From: Arthrobacter mobilis
Lineage (GTDB): Bacteria > Actinomycetota > Actinomycetes > Actinomycetales > Micrococcaceae
Direction of reading: 5' to 3'
DNA: 64,000 nt
Assembly (NCBI RefSeq): GCF_012395835.1
Contig: NZ_JAAZSQ010000020.1
Span: 1 to 64,000 of the forward strand
The notes under the pieces are model-generated. The model did no database searches. It was not told where the DNA came from and saw only the letters and a program-made list of their open reading frames with translations. This document shows, one piece after another, positions 15,876-24,822 of the stretch; position 1 is the first letter of the stretch; each line of letters begins with the position of its first letter. The position numbers were made by a program, and so were the translations under genes.

Positions 15876-18428
15876 TTACCGGTCCGCGGCCTGGGCCTTC
15901 AGGGCGCGGACCACGCCGTCGCGGTTCTCCAGGACCAGGCGGCGCAGCGCCGGAACGGCATCGCCCAGCCCGTCCAGGAACCTGTCCGTCCGCTCCACCG
16001 TTTCCTGCGTCGTGAGCCGGGACGGATAGAGCCCGACGACGATCTGCTGGGCGATCTCGTGCGTGCGCGTGGCCCACACCTCGCGGACCGCGGCGAAGTA
16101 CTTGTCCGCATACGGTTCCAGCAGCGACGGCTCGTGGACACGGTTGAAGCCGGTGATCACCGACTGCTGCGTCGCGTTGGGCAGATCGCCGGCAACGACG
16201 ACGGCGTCCCACGCTGCCGCCTTTGCCTCCGCCGTCGGGATGGCCGCCTTGGCCAGGGCTGCGGCCCGCTGGCCGGTGGCGGTGGCGTCGCGGCCCAGCT
16301 CCGCGTCGATCTCGGCCTGGCCGGCCCGGCCGCCGGCCACCAGCGAGGTCAGCAGTTCCCAGCGCAGGTCGGCGTCCACCGTCAGCCCTTCGAGTATCCG
16401 CTCCCCGGAGAGCAGCCCGGCCACGATGTCCAGCTGGCCCCCGGTCCGGGCCAGGCCGGCGAAGGCCTTGACGAACTGCAGTTGCGGGTCGGAGCCGGCC
16501 GGGGCTTGGTCGCTCAGCTCCCACAGCCGGTCCGCGGCGGCGGTGGAGAGCCGCTCACGGTCCTCCGGGCGGACATAGTAGGTCAGCGTGGTGGCCAGCT
16601 GGCGCAGCAGCACCATCACGACCGAGGAATCGGTCTCGTAGGCGATGTTGTTCAGCACCAGCTCCACGTAGGCCCGTGCCGGGGTCTCGCCGTCCCGGGT
16701 GGCGTCCCAGGCCGAGGTCCAGACCAGCGTGCGCGGCAGCGATTCGGCGAAGTCCTTCAGGTGCGTCTTCGAGGTGGCCAGGGAGTGTTCGTCCAGCCGG
16801 ATTTTCGCGTAGGCCAGGTCGTCGTCGTTGAGCAGGACCAGTGCCGGGCGCGGCAGGCCGGCGAGCTCGGGGACCTCGGTCCGTTCGCCGTCCACGTCCA
16901 GCTCCGTCCGGTGGGTGCGCACCAGCTTGCCTTCGGCGTCCAGGTTGTAGAAGCCGACGGCCAGGCGATGCCGGCGCAGGGTGGGGTGCTCCGGCACGGC
17001 CGACTGCAGGATGGCGAAGGAACCGATCGTCCCGTCCCCGTCCGCGCCGATCTCGGCGCGCAGCGTGTTCACGCCCGCCGTTTCCAGCCACTCGGTGGAC
17101 CATTCCTTCAGGTCGCGTCCGCTGGCCGCCTCCAGCTCGGCCAGCAGGTCCGCCAGCTCGGTGTTGTCCCAGGCGTGCTTGCCGAAGTATTCGCGCACCC
17201 CGGCCATGAACTGCTCCTGGCCCACCCACGCCACCAGCTGGCGCAGCACCGAGGCGCCCTTGGCGTACGTGATGCCATCGAAATTGACCTGGACGTCCTC
17301 GAGGTCCTTGATTTCGGCGACGATGGGGTGGGTGGAGGGCAGCTGGTCCTGGCGGTAGGCCCAGGACTTCTCCACCGAGGCGAAGGTAGTCCAGGCGTTC
17401 TTCCAGTCGGTGGCCTCGGCCGCGGCGAGCGTGGACATGAACTCGGCGAAGGACTCGTTCAGCCACAGGTCGTTCCACCAGCGCATGGTCACCAGGTCCC
17501 CGAACCACATGTGCGCCAGTTCGTGCAGCACGGTGATGGCCCGGCGCTCGACGGTGGCCTCGGTGGGCTTGGACCGGAACACGTAGTTCTCCAGGAACGT
17601 CACCGCGCCGGCATTCTCCATCGCACCGGCGTTGAACTCAGGCACGAAGAGCTGGTCGTACTTGGTGAACGGGTACGGCGTGCCGAACTGCCGCTCGAAG
17701 AATTCGAAGCCCTGCCGGGTGAGCGTGAAGATGTTCTCGGCATCCAGGTACTGCATCAGGGACTTGCGGGCGAAGACTCCGAGCGGGATGGTCCGGCCGT
17801 CCGAGCTGGTCAGTTCACTGCGCACGGACTGGTAGGGGCCGGCAATCAGCGCGGTGACGTAGGAGGACAGCCGCGGCGTCGGTTCGAAGGCCCAGGTGGC
17901 GGCCGTGCCGGTCTTGCCGGCCGGCACCGGCTCCGGCGTGGGGGAGTTGGAGATGACGTCCCAGTGCGCCGGCGCGGTGACCGTGAAGCGGAACGTGGCC
18001 TTCAGGTCGGGCTGCTCGAACACGGCGAACACCCGGCGGGCGTCGGGGACCTCGAACTGGCTGTAGAGGTAGACCTCGTTGTCCACCGGGTCCACGAACC
18101 GGTGCAGCCCTTCGCCGGTGTTCATGTACAGCGCGTCGGCGTCGATGACCAGTTCGTTCTGCCCGGCCAGGTCCGGCAGCTGGATTCGCACGCCGTCGGA
18201 CACCTGTGCCGGATCCAGGTCCGTGCCGTTCAGCGTCACCGAGCGGACCTCGGCAGTCACAGCGTCGATGAAGGTGGAGGAGCCGGGCGTGGCACTGAAG
18301 CGGACGGTGGTCCGGGAGCCGAAGACCTGGTCTCCGCGGGTCAGGTCCAGGACGACGTCGTAGGACTCGACGGTGAGCAGCGCGGCGCGTTCCCGGGCTT
18401 CTTCGCGGGTCAGATTCATTCCTGGCAC
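15876..18428 (-). CDS. pepN: Aminopeptidase N
   Basis: M1 zinc metallopeptidase of 850 residues that removes N-terminal residues from peptides in the cytoplasm. The exopeptidase motif GAMENAGAVTF lies near residue 255 and the zinc site HELAHMWFGDLVTMRWWNDL, then WLNESFAEF, near 293, with the two His and the downstream Glu all present. An N-terminal beta-sandwich precedes it and an ERAP1-like helical C-terminus follows. The GTG at 18428 is preferred because GGAGGC lies 7 bases upstream; an ATG three codons later is the alternative. Length fits the actinobacterial enzyme. Confidence 0.96.
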   Translation of the reverse strand: MPGMNLTREEARERAALLTVESYDVVLDLTRGDQVFGSRTTVRFSATPGSSTFIDAVTAEVRSVTLNGTDLDPAQVSDGVRIQLPDLAGQNELVIDADALYMNTGEGLHRFVDPVDNEVYLYSQFEVPDARRVFAVFEQPDLKATFRFTVTAPAHWDVISNSPTPEPVPAGKTGTAATWAFEPTPRLSSYVTALIAGPYQSVRSELTSSDGRTIPLGVFARKSLMQYLDAENIFTLTRQGFEFFERQFGTPYPFTKYDQLFVPEFNAGAMENAGAVTFLENYVFRSKPTEATVERRAITVLHELAHMWFGDLVTMRWWNDLWLNESFAEFMSTLAAAEATDWKNAWTTFASVEKSWAYRQDQLPSTHPIVAEIKDLEDVQVNFDGITYAKGASVLRQLVAWVGQEQFMAGVREYFGKHAWDNTELADLLAELEAASGRDLKEWSTEWLETAGVNTLRAEIGADGDGTIGSFAILQSAVPEHPTLRRHRLAVGFYNLDAEGKLVRTHRTELDVDGERTEVPELAGLPRPALVLLNDDDLAYAKIRLDEHSLATSKTHLKDFAESLPRTLVWTSAWDATRDGETPARAYVELVLNNIAYETDSSVVMVLLRQLATTLTYYVRPEDRERLSTAAADRLWELSDQAPAGSDPQLQFVKAFAGLARTGGQLDIVAGLLSGERILEGLTVDADLRWELLTSLVAGGRAGQAEIDAELGRDATATGQRAAALAKAAIPTAEAKAAAWDAVVVAGDLPNATQQSVITGFNRVHEPSLLEPYADKYFAAVREVWATRTHEIAQQIVVGLYPSRLTTQETVERTDRFLDGLGDAVPALRRLVLENRDGVVRALKAQAADR

Positions 18429-18668
18429 AGTAACGCCTCCAATGTGGATAGATGGACGGGCCGGTGGTGCCGGCCGGGTTCAGGTCTGCGGCCGCGGGCC
18501 AAGTATGAAACAAGCCCTGAACAGTGCGGTCATTCTCTCACCTCAGGCCCGCCCGCGCAGCAGTTTGAACCGACCGGGTGTGTTGTTACGTCGGCGCGGG
18601 CTTGCCCAATCAGTCCGGCGCTGGCAGAGTAGTTTGCAATACAAAGTTGTTTGGCGGACTGGAGGACG

Positions 18669-19424
18669 ATGTGGGTTCCGACGACATGCGAGGCGCTGCG
18701 GGGCTGCCGGCGGACCGGCCGGGCAGGGTCGGGCCGGGGACATGCCGGCGGAGCAGCGCGCGGCGGACCACCGGCACGCGCCGCGGACGACCTGCCGTCG
18801 GATCCTGCCGTGCTCCTGGCGCTGATCCGCGGGCAGCAGCAGAGAGCGCGTGAAGCCACCGAACCCAGCGGGGGACTGCTCTTCGGCGTCTGGGGCCTGG
18901 CCTGGCTCGCCGGCTATCTGGTGCTGTTCCTGGGCTGGATGCCGGCTGCCGGGACTCCGGCCGGGTGGGCCTTCTTCGTCTTTGCCGGGCTGTTGGCCGC
19001 CGCCATGGTGTTCACGGGCATCCACATCGGCAGGCGCTCGGCGGGCGTACGCGGCGACTCGGCCGTCACCGGCACCCTGTATGGCTGGTCCTGGGCCGTC
19101 AGCTTCGCCGCTGTTTTCCTGATCCTCACCGGGGTAGCCCGGGCCGGCGCTACGGTGGAAGTCATGTCCGTCCTGGCCAATTCGCTGTGCTGCCTGGTTG
19201 TTGCCGCCCTGTACATGGCCGGCGGGGTGATCTGGCGGGAGTGGCGGATGTTCGCCTTGGGTGCGTGGATTGCGCTGATCAGCGGCGCGGCGGCAATGGC
19301 AGGCGCGCCGGCCGGCTATCTGGTGATGGCCGTTGCCGGCGGCGGCGGCATGCTGCTGGCCGCCGCCGCGGACTTGGTCAACCGGCGGCGGGAACGCAGC
19401 CGGGCGGCAGTGGTGCCGGGGTGA
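18669..19424 (+). CDS. Membrane protein paired with a winged-helix regulator
   Basis: An integral membrane protein of about 251 residues with six hydrophobic spans from about residue 65 (LFGVWGLAWLAGYLVLFLGW, AFFVFAGLLAAAMVFTGIHI and more) and the cytoplasmic run LLALIRGQQQRAREATEP before them. Function unknown. GGAGG at 18661-18665 could serve a GTG at 18671 in another frame (MGSDDMRGAAGLPAD) rather than the ATG at 18669. The first 40 codons of the main frame are Arg/Gly-rich and look unlike protein, so an N-terminal frameshift or a later start is possible. Its stop overlaps the next gene's start (GTGA). Confidence 0.7.
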   Translation: MWVPTTCEALRGCRRTGRAGSGRGHAGGAARGGPPARAADDLPSDPAVLLALIRGQQQRAREATEPSGGLLFGVWGLAWLAGYLVLFLGWMPAAGTPAGWAFFVFAGLLAAAMVFTGIHIGRRSAGVRGDSAVTGTLYGWSWAVSFAAVFLILTGVARAGATVEVMSVLANSLCCLVVAALYMAGGVIWREWRMFALGAWIALISGAAAMAGAPAGYLVMAVAGGGGMLLAAAADLVNRRRERSRAAVVPG

Positions 19425-19723
19425 GCGTGTTGGAACTGGACCCGGTGATCCACGCCCAGGCCAGGCTGCGGGTGGTGGCCACGCTGGCCTCGCTGGCCGC
19501 AGGGGACCGGATCGCCTTTCCGAAACTGCAGAAGCTGCTGCAGATGACTCCGGGAAATCTGTCTACCCACCTGCGCAAGCTGGAGGACGCCGGCTATGTC
19601 GTCCTCGACAAGACCTTTGAAGGCCGCAGCCCGGCCACCTTCATCGCGCTGACCAGCCGCGGCCGCTATGCCTTCGAGGCCTATACTTCCGCCCTGGAAC
19701 AGCTCTTGAAGGGAACACAGTAG
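19421..19723 (+). CDS. Winged-helix transcriptional regulator
   Basis: A 100-residue DNA-binding protein of the MarR/HTH_34 kind. The reading helix region is FPKLQKLLQMTPGNLSTHLR, followed by KLEDAGYVVLDKTFEGRSPA and the wing FIALTSRGRYAFEAY. The GTG start overlaps the preceding membrane gene's stop (GTGA), so the two are translationally coupled and the regulator probably controls that transcript. AATACAAAGT-type sequence ahead of the pair (about 18640-18650) may hold the promoter. The inducer is unknown. Confidence 0.85.
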   Translation: MSVLELDPVIHAQARLRVVATLASLAAGDRIAFPKLQKLLQMTPGNLSTHLRKLEDAGYVVLDKTFEGRSPATFIALTSRGRYAFEAYTSALEQLLKGTQ

Positions 19724-19792
19724 GCTGGAGGGCGGCATCCGCCACCTTCACCCGATCCACCGGATTACCCGTACTACCCGTTGAGGAAGACC

Positions 19793-20266
19793 ATGCGCGT
19801 CCACATTGCCACCGACCATGCCGGCCTCGAGCTGAGCGCCCACCTGATCAAGCACCTCGGGGCCAAGGGCTACGACATGGTGGACCACGGCCCGAAGGAG
19901 TACGACGCCGAGGACGACTACCCCGCCTTCTGCATCAATGCCGCCCTGGCAGTGGTGGCGGACCAGACAGCGGGAGTCGACGCCCTGGGCATCGTGCTCG
20001 GCGGTTCCGGCAACGGCGAGCAGATCGCCGCCAACAAGGTCAAGGGCATCCGCGCGGCGCTGGCCTGGAACCTGGACACCGCCAAGCTGGCGCGCGAGCA
20101 CAACGACGCCAACGTCGTGGCCGTCGGCGGCCGCCAGCACAGCGTGGAGGAAGCCACCCGGATCATCGAGGCCTTCCTGACCGAGCCGTTCAGCAACGCC
20201 GAGCGCCACAAGCGCCGGATTGGCAAAATCGCCACTTACGAGCAGACCGGCGAGGTAGTGGCCTAG
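19793..20266 (+). CDS. rpiB: Ribose-5-phosphate isomerase B
   Basis: RpiB/LacA-fold isomerase of 157 residues interconverting ribose 5-phosphate and ribulose 5-phosphate in the pentose phosphate pathway. MRVHIATDHAGLELSAHLI opens the fold with the DHAG phosphate site; LGGSGNGEQIAANKVKGIRA carries the anion hole and Glu. The catalytic Cys of E. coli RpiB is absent, as in the Mycobacterium tuberculosis enzyme, which uses this Glu instead. The ATG at 19793 follows GAGGAAGA. It lies 5 bases before the Nei-type glycosylase gene and probably forms an operon with it. Confidence 0.96.
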   Translation: MRVHIATDHAGLELSAHLIKHLGAKGYDMVDHGPKEYDAEDDYPAFCINAALAVVADQTAGVDALGIVLGGSGNGEQIAANKVKGIRAALAWNLDTAKLAREHNDANVVAVGGRQHSVEEATRIIEAFLTEPFSNAERHKRRIGKIATYEQTGEVVA

Positions 20267-20271
20267 TCCCG

Positions 20272-21180
20272 ATGCCCGAAGGACATTCGATTCACCGGCT
20301 GGCCGCCCAGTTCAACTCCGTCTTCGGCGGCAGCCGGCTGGCAGTGACCAGCCCGCAGGGGAAGTTCGCGGCCGGCGCCGCCCGGATCGACGGCGCCGTG
20401 CTGCGTTCTGCGGCCGCGCACGGCAAGCAGCTCTTCCTGGCCTTCGACAACGACCTGTACCTGCGCGTCCATCTGGGGCTCTACGGGGCCTGGGACTTCG
20501 GCGGGGACAGCACCTTCCGCGGCGCCTCCAGCATCGGGGCGCCGCGCCGGGTGGGCGAGCGGGAGACGTACGACGCCGCGGGGGAGGCCGGCGCGTATTC
20601 CGGCCCGCCCGAACCGGTGGGACAGGTGCGTGCCCGCCTGGTCGGCGACCACGGCTGGGCCGACCTGCGCGGCCCCGCAGCATGCGAGGTCGTGACCGGG
20701 GCAGAGCGCGCCGCCGTCGTCGCCAGGCTGGGCCCGGATCCGCTGCAGCCGGATCCGGGCGGCGCCGGCGCCGCCGGCTTTGTCCGCCGGCTGACCGCCA
20801 GGGGTACCGCGGTGGGCCTGCTGCTGATGAACCAGGAAGTGGTGGCCGGGGTGGGCAACATCTACCGGGCCGAGTCGCTCTTCCGGTGCGGGCTGAATCC
20901 CTGGCAGCGCGGCAAGGACCTGGCTCCCCGGGCCGCAGCGGCGCTCTGGGAAGACCTGGTATCAGTGATGGCCGACGGCGTGCGCGAGGGCAGGATCATC
21001 ACCACCCGTCCCGGGCACCGCGCCGACTCCACGCTGCCGCTGTGGCCGGACAATGCGCATTACGTCTACCAGCGCCAGTCGCTGCCGTGCCGGGTCTGCG
21101 CGGCGCCGGTGGCGCTGGCCGACATGGGCAGCCGCAAGCTCTACTGGTGCCCCGGCTGCCAGGGCCCGCTGGGCGCGTAG
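20272..21180 (+). CDS. nei: Fpg/Nei-family DNA glycosylase
   Basis: Base-excision repair glycosylase/AP lyase of 302 residues removing oxidised bases. The mature N-terminus PEGHSIHRLA gives the catalytic Pro and Glu; AAHGKQLFLAF contains the conserved Lys. The helix-two-turn-helix region includes LLLMNQEVVAGVGNIYRAES. A C-terminal zinc finger has four Cys (CRVCAAPVALADMG, then LYWCPGCQ). PEGH rather than PELP places it with Nei-type enzymes of actinobacteria. It starts 5 bases after rpiB; the long terminator at 21216 closes the unit. Confidence 0.93.
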   Translation: MPEGHSIHRLAAQFNSVFGGSRLAVTSPQGKFAAGAARIDGAVLRSAAAHGKQLFLAFDNDLYLRVHLGLYGAWDFGGDSTFRGASSIGAPRRVGERETYDAAGEAGAYSGPPEPVGQVRARLVGDHGWADLRGPAACEVVTGAERAAVVARLGPDPLQPDPGGAGAAGFVRRLTARGTAVGLLLMNQEVVAGVGNIYRAESLFRCGLNPWQRGKDLAPRAAAALWEDLVSVMADGVREGRIITTRPGHRADSTLPLWPDNAHYVYQRQSLPCRVCAAPVALADMGSRKLYWCPGCQGPLGA

Positions 21181-21215
21181 CTCGCGCGGCGGGCGTACCG
21201 GGACCCCTGAAACGC

Positions 21216-21247
21216 GTGAAGGCGGATCCTTGCGGATCCGCCTTCAC
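21216..21247 (+). terminator. Terminator after nei
   Basis: A perfect 14-bp stem (GTGAAGGCGGATCC with its complement) around a TTGC loop. It lies between nei and the 3' end of the tRNA-Gly gene on the opposite strand and may serve both. No long T run follows. Confidence 0.65.
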
Positions 21248-21253
21248 AGCCAG

Positions 21254-21324
21254 AGGGGATGACGGGAATCGAACCCGCGTAATCAGTTTGGAAGACTGAG
21301 GCTCTACCATTGAGCTACATCCCC
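21254..21324 (-). tRNA. tRNA-Gly (anticodon TCC)
   Basis: A 71-nt cloverleaf on the minus strand. Acceptor GGGGATG pairs with CATCCCC, the discriminator is T, the D arm contains GCTCAATGGTAGAGC, the anticodon arm is CAGTCTTCCAAACTG with TCC at the centre, and the T arm is GCGGGTTCGATTCCCGT. CCA is not encoded. Confidence 0.95.
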
Positions 21325-21471
21325 GTGGACGTAGAAACTTTAGCACGGGTGGCCGCGCGGTCCGCAAATCGCCGACGCACGGTGTGCCAGGGTGCCGAAG
21401 AACCGCTAAACATTTAGGATGGGCTGATTGTGCACGCAGTCCGGTTAGGCCGTAGACTTGCCTGTGCACTA

Positions 21472-21544
21472 CGGGGCGTAGCGTAGTGGCTAGCGCGCCT
21501 GCTTTGGGAGCAGGAGATCGCAGGTTCGAGTCCTGTCGCCCCGA
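21472..21544 (+). tRNA. tRNA-Pro (anticodon TGG)
   Basis: A 73-nt cloverleaf. Acceptor CGGGGCG pairs with CGCCCCG, discriminator A; the anticodon arm CCTGCTTTGGGAGCAGG carries TGG; the T arm is GCAGGTTCGAGTCCTGT. CCA is not encoded. TTGTGC and TAGACT at 21428 and 21453 are a possible promoter. It ends 55 bases before the trigger factor start. Confidence 0.95.
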
Positions 21545-21599
21545 CTCTGTATTTCTTGGTGCAGATTTCCATCCATTAGCTATCAGGAGTTCAAACGCT

Positions 21600-23006
21600 G
21601 TGAAGAGCGCTGTCGAAAACCTCTCCCCGACAAGGGTCAAGCTCAACGTTGAGGTTCCCTTCGAGGAACTCAAGCCCAGCATCGATGCGGCCTACAAGAC
21701 GATTGCCTCCCAGGTCCAGGTGCCGGGTTTCCGCAAGGGCAAGGTGCCCAACAAGCTCATCGACCAGCGCGTTGGACGCGGCTATGTGATTGAAACCGCC
21801 ATCAACGAAGGCCTGAACGGCTTCTACCAGGAGGCTGTCCAGGAAGCAGGCATCCGCCCGCTGAGCCGTCCCGAGGTGGAGATCACCGAGGTTCCGGACC
21901 CCGCCGGCACCGAGGGCCAGCTGGTCTTCCAGGTCGAGGTTGACGTCCGCCCGGAGATCGAACTGCCCGAATACGCCGGCCTGGAGGTCACCGTCGACGC
22001 CGCCGAGGCCACCGACGCCGACGTCGAGAAGGCCCTGGACGACCTGCGCGGCCGCTTCGCCACGCTCAAGAACGTGGACCGCCCGGCCGCCGAGGGTGAC
22101 TTCATCACCATCGACCTGACCGCCTCCGTCGACGGCGAGGAAGTGGATTCCGCGACCGGCCTGTCCTACCAGGTCGGCTCCGGCACCATGCTTGAGGGCC
22201 TGGACGAGGCAGTCACCGGCCTGAGCGCCGACGAGGACGCGACCTTCGAGACCAAGCTGGCCGGCGGCGAGCACGCTGGACAGGACGCCACGGTCAAGGT
22301 CGTGCTCAAGGCCGTCAAGGAGCGCGAGCTGCCCGAGGCCAACGACGACTTCGCCCAGCTGGCCAGCGAGTTCGACACCATCGCCGAACTGCGCGAGGAC
22401 CTGGCCAAGCAGGCCGCCGAGTCCAAGGTGGTCGAGCAGGGCATCGAGGCCCGCGACAAGGTGCTGGACAAGCTCGTGGAGATGATCGAGGTTCCGGTGC
22501 CGGAATCCGTCGTCGAGGAGCAGCTCGAGCAGCACTTCCGCCCGGAGAACGCCCACGGCCCCGAGGAGCACGACACCGAGGAACACCGCACCGAGGTCCG
22601 GGAGAACACCGAGCGTGCCTTCAAGAACGAGATCATCCTGGACGCCGTGGCGGACAAGGAAGAGATCGGTGTCAACCAGGCCGAGCTGATCGACTACATT
22701 GTCTCCGCTTCCAGCCAGTACGGCATGGACCCGAACCAGTTCGCGCAGCTGCTGGACCAGAGCGGCCAGGTCGGCATGATGGTTGGCGAGGTCCGCCGCC
22801 GCAAGGCCCTGGCCAAGGTGTTGGAGCAGGCCAAGGTCACCGACAGCAACGGTGCCGAGGTGGACCTGAGCGACTTCGTGCGCCCGGGTGGCGAAGCCGG
22901 CGAGGAAGCCGAAGCTGCCGAGGCACCGGAGGCACCGGAGGCACCCGAGGCCGCCGCTGCCGAGGCGCCCGGGACCGCCGCCGAGACGGTCGACGCCGAA
23001 AAGTAG
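21600..23006 (+). CDS. tig: Trigger factor
   Basis: Ribosome-bound chaperone and peptidyl-prolyl isomerase, 468 residues. The ribosome-docking signature GFRKGKVP lies near residue 44. The FKBP-like domain follows (about 155-240, with [19 protein letters not shown] and [13 protein letters not shown]), then the helical C-terminal cradle. The last 45 residues are a low-complexity acidic Ala/Glu/Pro tail ([20 protein letters not shown]), common in actinobacterial versions. Start GTG at 21600, preceded by CAGGAG. It sits ahead of clpP1-clpP2-clpX as in most actinobacteria, linking folding and degradation. Confidence 0.97.
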   Translation: MKSAVENLSPTRVKLNVEVPFEELKPSIDAAYKTIASQVQVPGFRKGKVPNKLIDQRVGRGYVIETAINEGLNGFYQEAVQEAGIRPLSRPEVEITEVPDPAGTEGQLVFQVEVDVRPEIELPEYAGLEVTVDAAEATDADVEKALDDLRGRFATLKNVDRPAAEGDFITIDLTASVDGEEVDSATGLSYQVGSGTMLEGLDEAVTGLSADEDATFETKLAGGEHAGQDATVKVVLKAVKERELPEANDDFAQLASEFDTIAELREDLAKQAAESKVVEQGIEARDKVLDKLVEMIEVPVPESVVEEQLEQHFRPENAHGPEEHDTEEHRTEVRENTERAFKNEIILDAVADKEEIGVNQAELIDYIVSASSQYGMDPNQFAQLLDQSGQVGMMVGEVRRRKALAKVLEQAKVTDSNGAEVDLSDFVRPGGEAGEEAEAAEAPEAPEAPEAAAAEAPGTAAETVDAEK

Positions 23007-23028
23007 GCATCAGGCAACAACGTCTGTT

Positions 23029-23075
23029 CGGACAGGCCGCCCGCCCCTGACGGGGCCGGCGGCCTGTCCGCTTTT
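23029..23075 (+). terminator. Terminator after tig
   Basis: CGGACAGGCCGCC and GGCGGCCTGTCCG form the stem; CTTTT follows at 23071. It separates trigger factor from the clp genes. Confidence 0.8.
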
Positions 23076-23226
23076 AACCAGCCGGCGGACCGGTGCGCCG
23101 TCAGCGAACAGGGCCCGAAATAGAGGGAATTGGCCCCGGATTCGCGTTAGTGTCCAAGAAGGAAACAGGTCCCGGGGACCGGCCCCTACCGGCAGGCCCC
23201 CAGGCAGAAGCGAGAGGTAATTCAGA

Positions 23227-23865
23227 ATGTCCCGTGAAGCCGCCACCCCCAGGATGGCCACCGTCGATCCGGCGACCCAGGAAAATTACATCTACAACCG
23301 TCTCCTGAAGGAACGCATCATCTGGCTCGGTTCCGAGGTGCGCGACGAGAACGCCAACGCCATCTGCTCCCAGCTGCTGCTGCTCTCGGCCGAGGATCCG
23401 GAGAAGGACATCTACCTCTACATCAACTCGCCCGGCGGCTCCGTCACCGCGGGGATGGCCATCTACGACACCATGCAGTTCATCCCCAACGATGTGGTCA
23501 CCGTGGCTACCGGCCTGGCCGCGTCCATGGGGCAGTTCCTGCTTTCCTCCGGCACCAAGGGCAAGCGCTACGCTACCCCGCACGCGCGCATCCTGATGCA
23601 CCAGCCCTCCGGCGGCATCGGCGGTACTGCCTCGGACATCAAGATCCAGGCGGAACTGATCCTGCACATGAAGCAGGTCATGGCGGAGCTGACGGCCGAG
23701 CAGACCGGCCAGACCGTCGAGCAGATCCTGATCGACAACGACCGGGACAAGTGGTTCACGGCCGAGGAGGGACTGGCCTACGGCTTCTTCGACCACATCT
23801 CCGCCCATGCCGGGTCGGTCTCCGGCGGCGGCGGCACGAGCAACAACACTACGAAGGAGTCGTGA
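23227..23865 (+). CDS. clpP1: ATP-dependent Clp protease proteolytic subunit 1
   Basis: Serine peptidase of 212 residues. Catalytic Ser in [11 protein letters not shown] (near residue 101), His in ILMHQPSGG (near 126) and Asp in DNDRDKWF complete the triad; [20 protein letters not shown] is the substrate-strand region. In actinobacteria two different ClpP rings join to form the active 14-mer, docking ClpX or ClpC. A Gly/Ser/Thr-rich tail ends the protein. Start ATG at 23227 after AGAGG. ClpP2 follows 53 bases downstream, so they are co-transcribed. Confidence 0.97.
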   Translation: MSREAATPRMATVDPATQENYIYNRLLKERIIWLGSEVRDENANAICSQLLLLSAEDPEKDIYLYINSPGGSVTAGMAIYDTMQFIPNDVVTVATGLAASMGQFLLSSGTKGKRYATPHARILMHQPSGGIGGTASDIKIQAELILHMKQVMAELTAEQTGQTVEQILIDNDRDKWFTAEEGLAYGFFDHISAHAGSVSGGGGTSNNTTKES

Positions 23866-23918
23866 TCGGCGGGTCTGCGACTTCAGTCCCAACGATCACC
23901 GGAAGCAGGAGAAAGACA

Positions 23919-24593
23919 ATGAACTACACCTTCGGTGCCGCTGCCGGCGGCTATGCCGCCAACCTGCCGCAGAGCCGGTATGTGCTGCCGCAGTTCGAGG
24001 AGCGGACCCCCTACGGCTTCAAGCGCCAGGATCCCTACACCAAGCTCTTCGAGGACCGCATCATCTTCCTCGGTGTCCAGGTCGACGACGCCTCGGCGGA
24101 TGACATCATGGCGCAGCTGCTGGTGCTCGAATCCACCGACCCGGACCGGGATATCACCCTCTACATCAATTCCCCGGGCGGGTCGTTCACCGCGATGACC
24201 GCCATCTACGACACCATGCAGTACATCCGTCCGGAGATCCAGACGGTGTGCCTGGGCCAGGCGGCCAGTGCCGCGGCCGTGCTGCTGGCTGCCGGCACGC
24301 CGGGCAAGCGCCTGGCCCTGCCGAACGCCCGCGTGCTGATCCACCAGCCGGCCCTGGGTGGCGGCGAACGTGGCCAGGCCACCGACCTGCAGATCCAGGC
24401 CGACGAGGTCATGCGCATGCGCACCTGGCTGGAGGACACGCTGGCCCTGCACTCGGGCAGGCCCAGTGCGCAGGTGAACCGGGACATCGAGCGCGACAAG
24501 ATCCTCACCGCCGAGGGCGCCCAGGAATACGGGCTGATCGACCAGGTGCTGGATTCGCGCAAGATCCGCAAGCCTGCCATCAACAAGAGCTAG
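23919..24593 (+). CDS. clpP2: ATP-dependent Clp protease proteolytic subunit 2
   Basis: Second ClpP paralogue, 224 residues, partner of ClpP1 in the mixed protease. The triad is present: Ser in [15 protein letters not shown], His in [10 protein letters not shown], Asp in [34 protein letters not shown] marks the fold. The N-terminus ([18 protein letters not shown]) is longer than in ClpP1 and probably includes a propeptide. Start ATG at 23919 follows AGCAGGAGAAAG. clpX lies 229 bases on and may have its own promoter in that gap, where I see no other gene. Confidence 0.96.
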   Translation: MNYTFGAAAGGYAANLPQSRYVLPQFEERTPYGFKRQDPYTKLFEDRIIFLGVQVDDASADDIMAQLLVLESTDPDRDITLYINSPGGSFTAMTAIYDTMQYIRPEIQTVCLGQAASAAAVLLAAGTPGKRLALPNARVLIHQPALGGGERGQATDLQIQADEVMRMRTWLEDTLALHSGRPSAQVNRDIERDKILTAEGAQEYGLIDQVLDSRKIRKPAINKS

Positions 24594-24822
24594 GGAGCGG
24601 TCCCGCCCGGCGCGTCCGGGCAGCTGCGGCCCGCAGTGTTCCATCCGCCGAGCCATGGGCGTGAATATGGCTTTATTTGTCGCCGGAGGGCGCTGCGGGC
24701 CGGGCTGTTACTGAATCTGTCCACCAAGTGAACTACAGTGGACTAAGTGTCGGATGCGGATGTCACAGTTTTGTCAGCGGCATTGACGGTAACTATTGCA
24801 GGACCAGGTAAGGGGACAGAAC

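Noticed and set aside
16059-18632. 857-codon plus-strand frame opposite pepN
   Set aside because: The opposite strand encodes an intact M1 peptidase; this frame reads as Gly/Gln/Val-rich noise.
21591-22586. 331-codon minus-strand frame opposite trigger factor
   Set aside because: Shadow of tig; no motif or start signal.
23100-23160. ClgR box ahead of clpP1
   Set aside because: GCGAAC and TTCGC occur but are too far apart to form the usual palindrome.
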